Shown piece by piece: positions 4,707 through 6,880 of a DNA stretch of 6,880 bases (position 1 is the stretch's first letter; each line of letters opens with the position of its first letter). The notes below the pieces were generated by a model that did no database searches, was not told the DNA's origin, and saw nothing but the letters and a program-made list of their open reading frames with translations. The DNA comes from Candidatus Woesearchaeota archaeon. Its GTDB lineage: Archaea; Nanobdellota; Nanobdellia; Woesearchaeales; UBA525. The position numbers were made by a program, and so were the translations under genes. The stretch is from assembly GCA_013331575.1 (NCBI GenBank), contig DUGD01000051.1, positions 1-6,880 of the forward strand. Reading direction: 5' to 3'.

Positions 4707-6203
4707 ATGGTGGACGATTCATCTAAGGTTATCGCTAGACTCAACGAGCGGCCGGGCACGGTTGTCATCAATGTTCCCGCTTCGATGTTCGGGTACACGC
4801 TCTCGATCGAGGCTGCGCAGAATCAGTACGCGCAGCAATCTCCCGCGTCAACGCAACCACCGGCACAATCACCTCCCCCGACATTAAACCCTGTCGTTCC
4901 GGCAGCAGAATCGCAACCCCCCGCAGCTCAAGCACCGCCCGCACAAGCGCCGCAACAACCTATGTACACAGCGCAAGCACCGCAATCTACCGTACTCACG
5001 CCGGACATGGTGACCCAACCATACGCACCCCCTGCGATGCAATCGCGTCCGACGGCACCCACGCTCATCATCCCCGCGGCAAAAGAGGGCAAGGACGGTA
5101 AGAAAACCGCTCCACATGAAGAGTACACCACAATATTCCCTTGCGTGGCAGAGCACCTTGAGAAGGACTACCCGACGCGCGGTGTCGCACGCATGCTGCT
5201 TGCGAACCTCAAGCTAGATAGTGGTGTGAAAGCATCTATCGACGATGTTGTACGCGACGCCATCTTCCACACCGACATCCACGGGGATGACCTCGAACCG
5301 ATGTATCTCAAACCAAACGACATACCGCCCGCGCTCATTAGCACGGTCAGGGAACGTGTTGTCGCGGATATAACCGAGAATGATTTCGAGAATAATTACC
5401 AATCGATCATCAGCCTGACGAGCAATATCGAGAAGTACATGATAGAGCTTGTGAGCAAAGGCGAGATCGGCCTCTCGTTTTGGACTATGCGTAGCGCGGG
5501 CGAGAAAGGCAAAGGAAAGTCCGGATTCTCGCCGTACGACGCGCTCATCAACACCGAAAATATGGCCTTCGGCGCGTCATCGGTGTACAACCTCTACCGC
5601 CTCGGCCATGATCATGACCAAGATGAAGGGATGCTCAAGGTGCTCTCGCGTGTCGCGACAAACCCATATGTGAGCATGCAGATAGGGTACCTCTTTGGCG
5701 TCGGAGTAGGATTGCCCATCATGGCAGATGCGGTCTCAAGCGGTCACCCGATAGAGTACGTGCAAGAGCACTTCATCAAGAACATAGGTGAAGTGTTCCA
5801 CATGGATCAACACTCGGACGGACTGCTCGCAAAGGCGCAAGAGGCAGGCCACAAATTTGTCACGGAAAGATACGGTGGCGTCGTGAAGCAGTTCGGCGAA
5901 GCCGCGCACGGCATGGAGAACACGATAAAGAACGATCCGGACCATGAGTATTCGCACCAGCTCGGACGCTTCTTGCAACAACACCCTATGATCGCTGGGG
6001 CGTACCATCTCATGGGCGATGAGATCACTGTGATAACCCGCACGAGCGGCCTTGGCATACGGCTCATCCACGGCGCGTGCATGATGCAACCCGTGCAGAC
6101 CGATCTGATGATGCGCGCCTGTATTCGGCATAACGCGCAGAACCACACGATGCAGATGTATCACGCCGGCGAGCTCGAGAAGTACCCACCTGTGAAACGA
6201 TAA
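4707..6203 (+). CDS. Protein with short N-terminal module, Pro/Gln/Ala-rich linker and large helical domain (497 aa)
   Basis: Not recognised. Start chosen at ATG 4707 on its GGTGGTG site. Residues 1-36 form a compact module (helix, then the strand pair TVVINVP and YTLSIE). Residues 37-120 are a low-complexity linker dominated by Pro, Gln, Ala, Ser and Thr (repeats such as QAPPAQAPQQP). Residues 121-136 are Lys/Gly-rich. Residues 137-497 are a single, mostly helical domain with many Asp, Glu, His and Met residues and no obvious membrane helix; the most hydrophobic stretch (IGYLFGVGVGLPIMADAV, near residue 330) is glycine-rich. Points of note are a DIHGDD motif, HDHDQDEG at 301-308 (acidic/His cluster, one residue off a calcium-type DxDxDG loop), and a His-rich C-terminus (RHNAQNH, MYH). 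No known catalytic signature is visible. The linker implies a small binding module tethered to a bulky domain. First gene of the plus-strand operon. Confidence 0.85.
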   Translation: MVDDSSKVIARLNERPGTVVINVPASMFGYTLSIEAAQNQYAQQSPASTQPPAQSPPPTLNPVVPAAESQPPAAQAPPAQAPQQPMYTAQAPQSTVLTPDMVTQPYAPPAMQSRPTAPTLIIPAAKEGKDGKKTAPHEEYTTIFPCVAEHLEKDYPTRGVARMLLANLKLDSGVKASIDDVVRDAIFHTDIHGDDLEPMYLKPNDIPPALISTVRERVVADITENDFENNYQSIISLTSNIEKYMIELVSKGEIGLSFWTMRSAGEKGKGKSGFSPYDALINTENMAFGASSVYNLYRLGHDHDQDEGMLKVLSRVATNPYVSMQIGYLFGVGVGLPIMADAVSSGHPIEYVQEHFIKNIGEVFHMDQHSDGLLAKAQEAGHKFVTERYGGVVKQFGEAAHGMENTIKNDPDHEYSHQLGRFLQQHPMIAGAYHLMGDEITVITRTSGLGIRLIHGACMMQPVQTDLMMRACIRHNAQNHTMQMYHAGELEKYPPVKR

Positions 6204-6217
6204 GATAAGGTACGTGC

Positions 6218-6757
6218 ATGAATAAAAAAGGACCTGTAACAAAATACTTACGCCGCAATGCCCTTCCAGGCATCATCTTGCACGCGTACATGTGGTGGCA
6301 CGTATCGGTGTTCGCCATGCCACGCGAACGCCTCGATTGGTGGCCGCCGTACGAGGCGGTGCCGAAGATCGCTTACAAGATAGGCGATGCGTCACCGCTC
6401 AATTTTTTGGAGCCGCGGCGCGGTACATACCAAGAATGGCTCCGCCATCGCATCGAGAAGGATGCTCCATTGCCGACCGTAAGGGATGATCTCGAGAAAC
6501 GCGTCAGTTATGCGCAAAAAACGATAGAGGAACCGCGGATAAGAGATGAAGTGATATCACTCATCAGGCAGCAGGATCCCGACTATGCGACTGCCTATAC
6601 CGCGCGCGAAGCCACCATCCAACAAACCATTGAGGATACGCCGAAACCATTACGCAACAGAGGCCATCCTGGATCGCTCCTCTACGCAATAGGGGCGTAC
6701 GCACTCGGCAGATACCACCGCTATAAACTCACCAAACGCCGTGGGAGCAGCAAGTGA
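6218..6757 (+). CDS. Basic protein of unknown function (179 aa)
   Basis: Not recognised. ATG 6218 follows the previous stop by 14 bases; the upstream sequence (AAGGT) gives only a weak ribosome binding site, so coupling to the preceding gene is likely. Residues 1-13 are basic, followed by an aromatic, moderately hydrophobic stretch at 14-34 (ALPGIILHAYMWWHVSVFAM) that could be a short membrane or interface helix. The centre (60-140) is charged and helical, with several Arg/Glu-rich segments and a WLRHRIEKD element. The end has a second weakly hydrophobic segment (GSLLYAIGAYALGRY, about 152-166) and a very basic tail (KLTKRRGSSK). Two interface helices around a charged core would fit peripheral membrane attachment, though nucleic-acid binding through the basic ends is equally possible. 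Third-position usage matches its neighbours, so there is no sign of separate origin. Confidence 0.8.
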   Translation: MNKKGPVTKYLRRNALPGIILHAYMWWHVSVFAMPRERLDWWPPYEAVPKIAYKIGDASPLNFLEPRRGTYQEWLRHRIEKDAPLPTVRDDLEKRVSYAQKTIEEPRIRDEVISLIRQQDPDYATAYTAREATIQQTIEDTPKPLRNRGHPGSLLYAIGAYALGRYHRYKLTKRRGSSK

Positions 6758-6880
6758 TCATCATGGCACCGAAAACCCCCGTCGCATCCCCTATCGATGA
6801 TGCATGGCATTGGGAGAATCGCATCGAATTCGCGCGCGGCTACGAACAAGGAGTCCCCATCGCTGGTTGGCGCGCGAAAC
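6754..6880 (+). CDS. Start of an unidentified protein (cut by right window edge)
   Basis: The frame runs open from GTG 6754 to the window end (42 codons). GTG 6754 overlaps the previous TGA as GTGA and has GGGAG (6743-6747) six bases upstream, whereas the in-frame ATG at 6763 is fifteen bases from that site, so GTG is preferred. The visible residues (MAPKTPVASPIDDAWHWE, then RIEFARGYEQGVPIAGWRAK) show a Pro-rich start and a Trp-rich segment. Nothing identifies a family. The four-base overlap makes it a translationally coupled third gene of the plus-strand operon. Confidence 0.65.
   Translation, partial: MIIMAPKTPVASPIDDAWHWENRIEFARGYEQGVPIAGWRAK

Noticed and set aside
4553..4798. Reverse open frame of 81 codons
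   Set aside because: It overlaps the start of the 497-residue gene and its promoter, and lacks a ribosome binding site.
5736..6242. Reverse open frame of 168 codons, His/Leu/Val-rich
   Set aside because: Complement of the well-supported plus-strand gene; the His and Arg excess mirrors its Val/Met and Ala/Thr codons.
1..6880. CRISPR array, insertion sequence, attachment site or toxin-antitoxin pair
   Set aside because: No spaced direct repeats, transposase or integrase motifs, terminal inverted repeats or small paired toxin-like genes are visible.

Overview
The window looks archaeal. Both divergent operons have AT-rich boxes of archaeal TATA type in front of them (TTTAAATA on the minus strand, TTTATAAT behind an AAAG purine block on the plus strand). 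The ribosome binding sites are of the GAGGTGA/GGTGGTG kind, and ATA and AGG/AGA codons are used freely. By eye, GC content is close to 50%. The run of uncharacterised, small, secreted or coiled-coil proteins would suit a DPANN-type or otherwise poorly sampled lineage. That placement is inference, and there is no rRNA, tRNA or housekeeping gene here to settle it.

Layout. Positions 3-335 (+) hold the 3' end of a basic protein that enters from the left and runs antisense into the next gene. A compact four-gene minus-strand operon spans 4275 down to 153. Its order is: a signal-peptide protein with about five membrane segments, a fibronectin-III-like domain and a basic helical tail; a 349-residue protein with helical, beta-rich and helical parts; a 356-residue coiled-coil protein; and a 139-residue four-helix membrane protein made of two tandem copies of a hairpin. 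Gaps are 30, 0 and 10 bases, with good ribosome binding sites, so these proteins are probably made together and may form one envelope-associated complex. A pyrimidine-rich tract follows the last gene.

Positions 4276-4706 are a non-coding divergent region of about 430 bases. It holds both promoters and a strongly self-complementary element (4460-4578) that looks like a structured RNA. I cannot assign it to a known family. A third TATA-like box (4593-4600, minus) points into it.

A plus-strand operon follows: a 497-residue protein with a short N-terminal module, a Pro/Gln/Ala-rich linker and a helical domain; a 179-residue basic protein; and a gene cut by the window edge that overlaps its predecessor by four bases (GTGA).

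No enzyme, mobile-element, CRISPR, toxin or defence signature is recognisable. Apart from the fibronectin-III-like domain, none of the proteins belongs to a family I can name. The best candidates for something new are the minus-strand envelope operon and the structured element between the operons.
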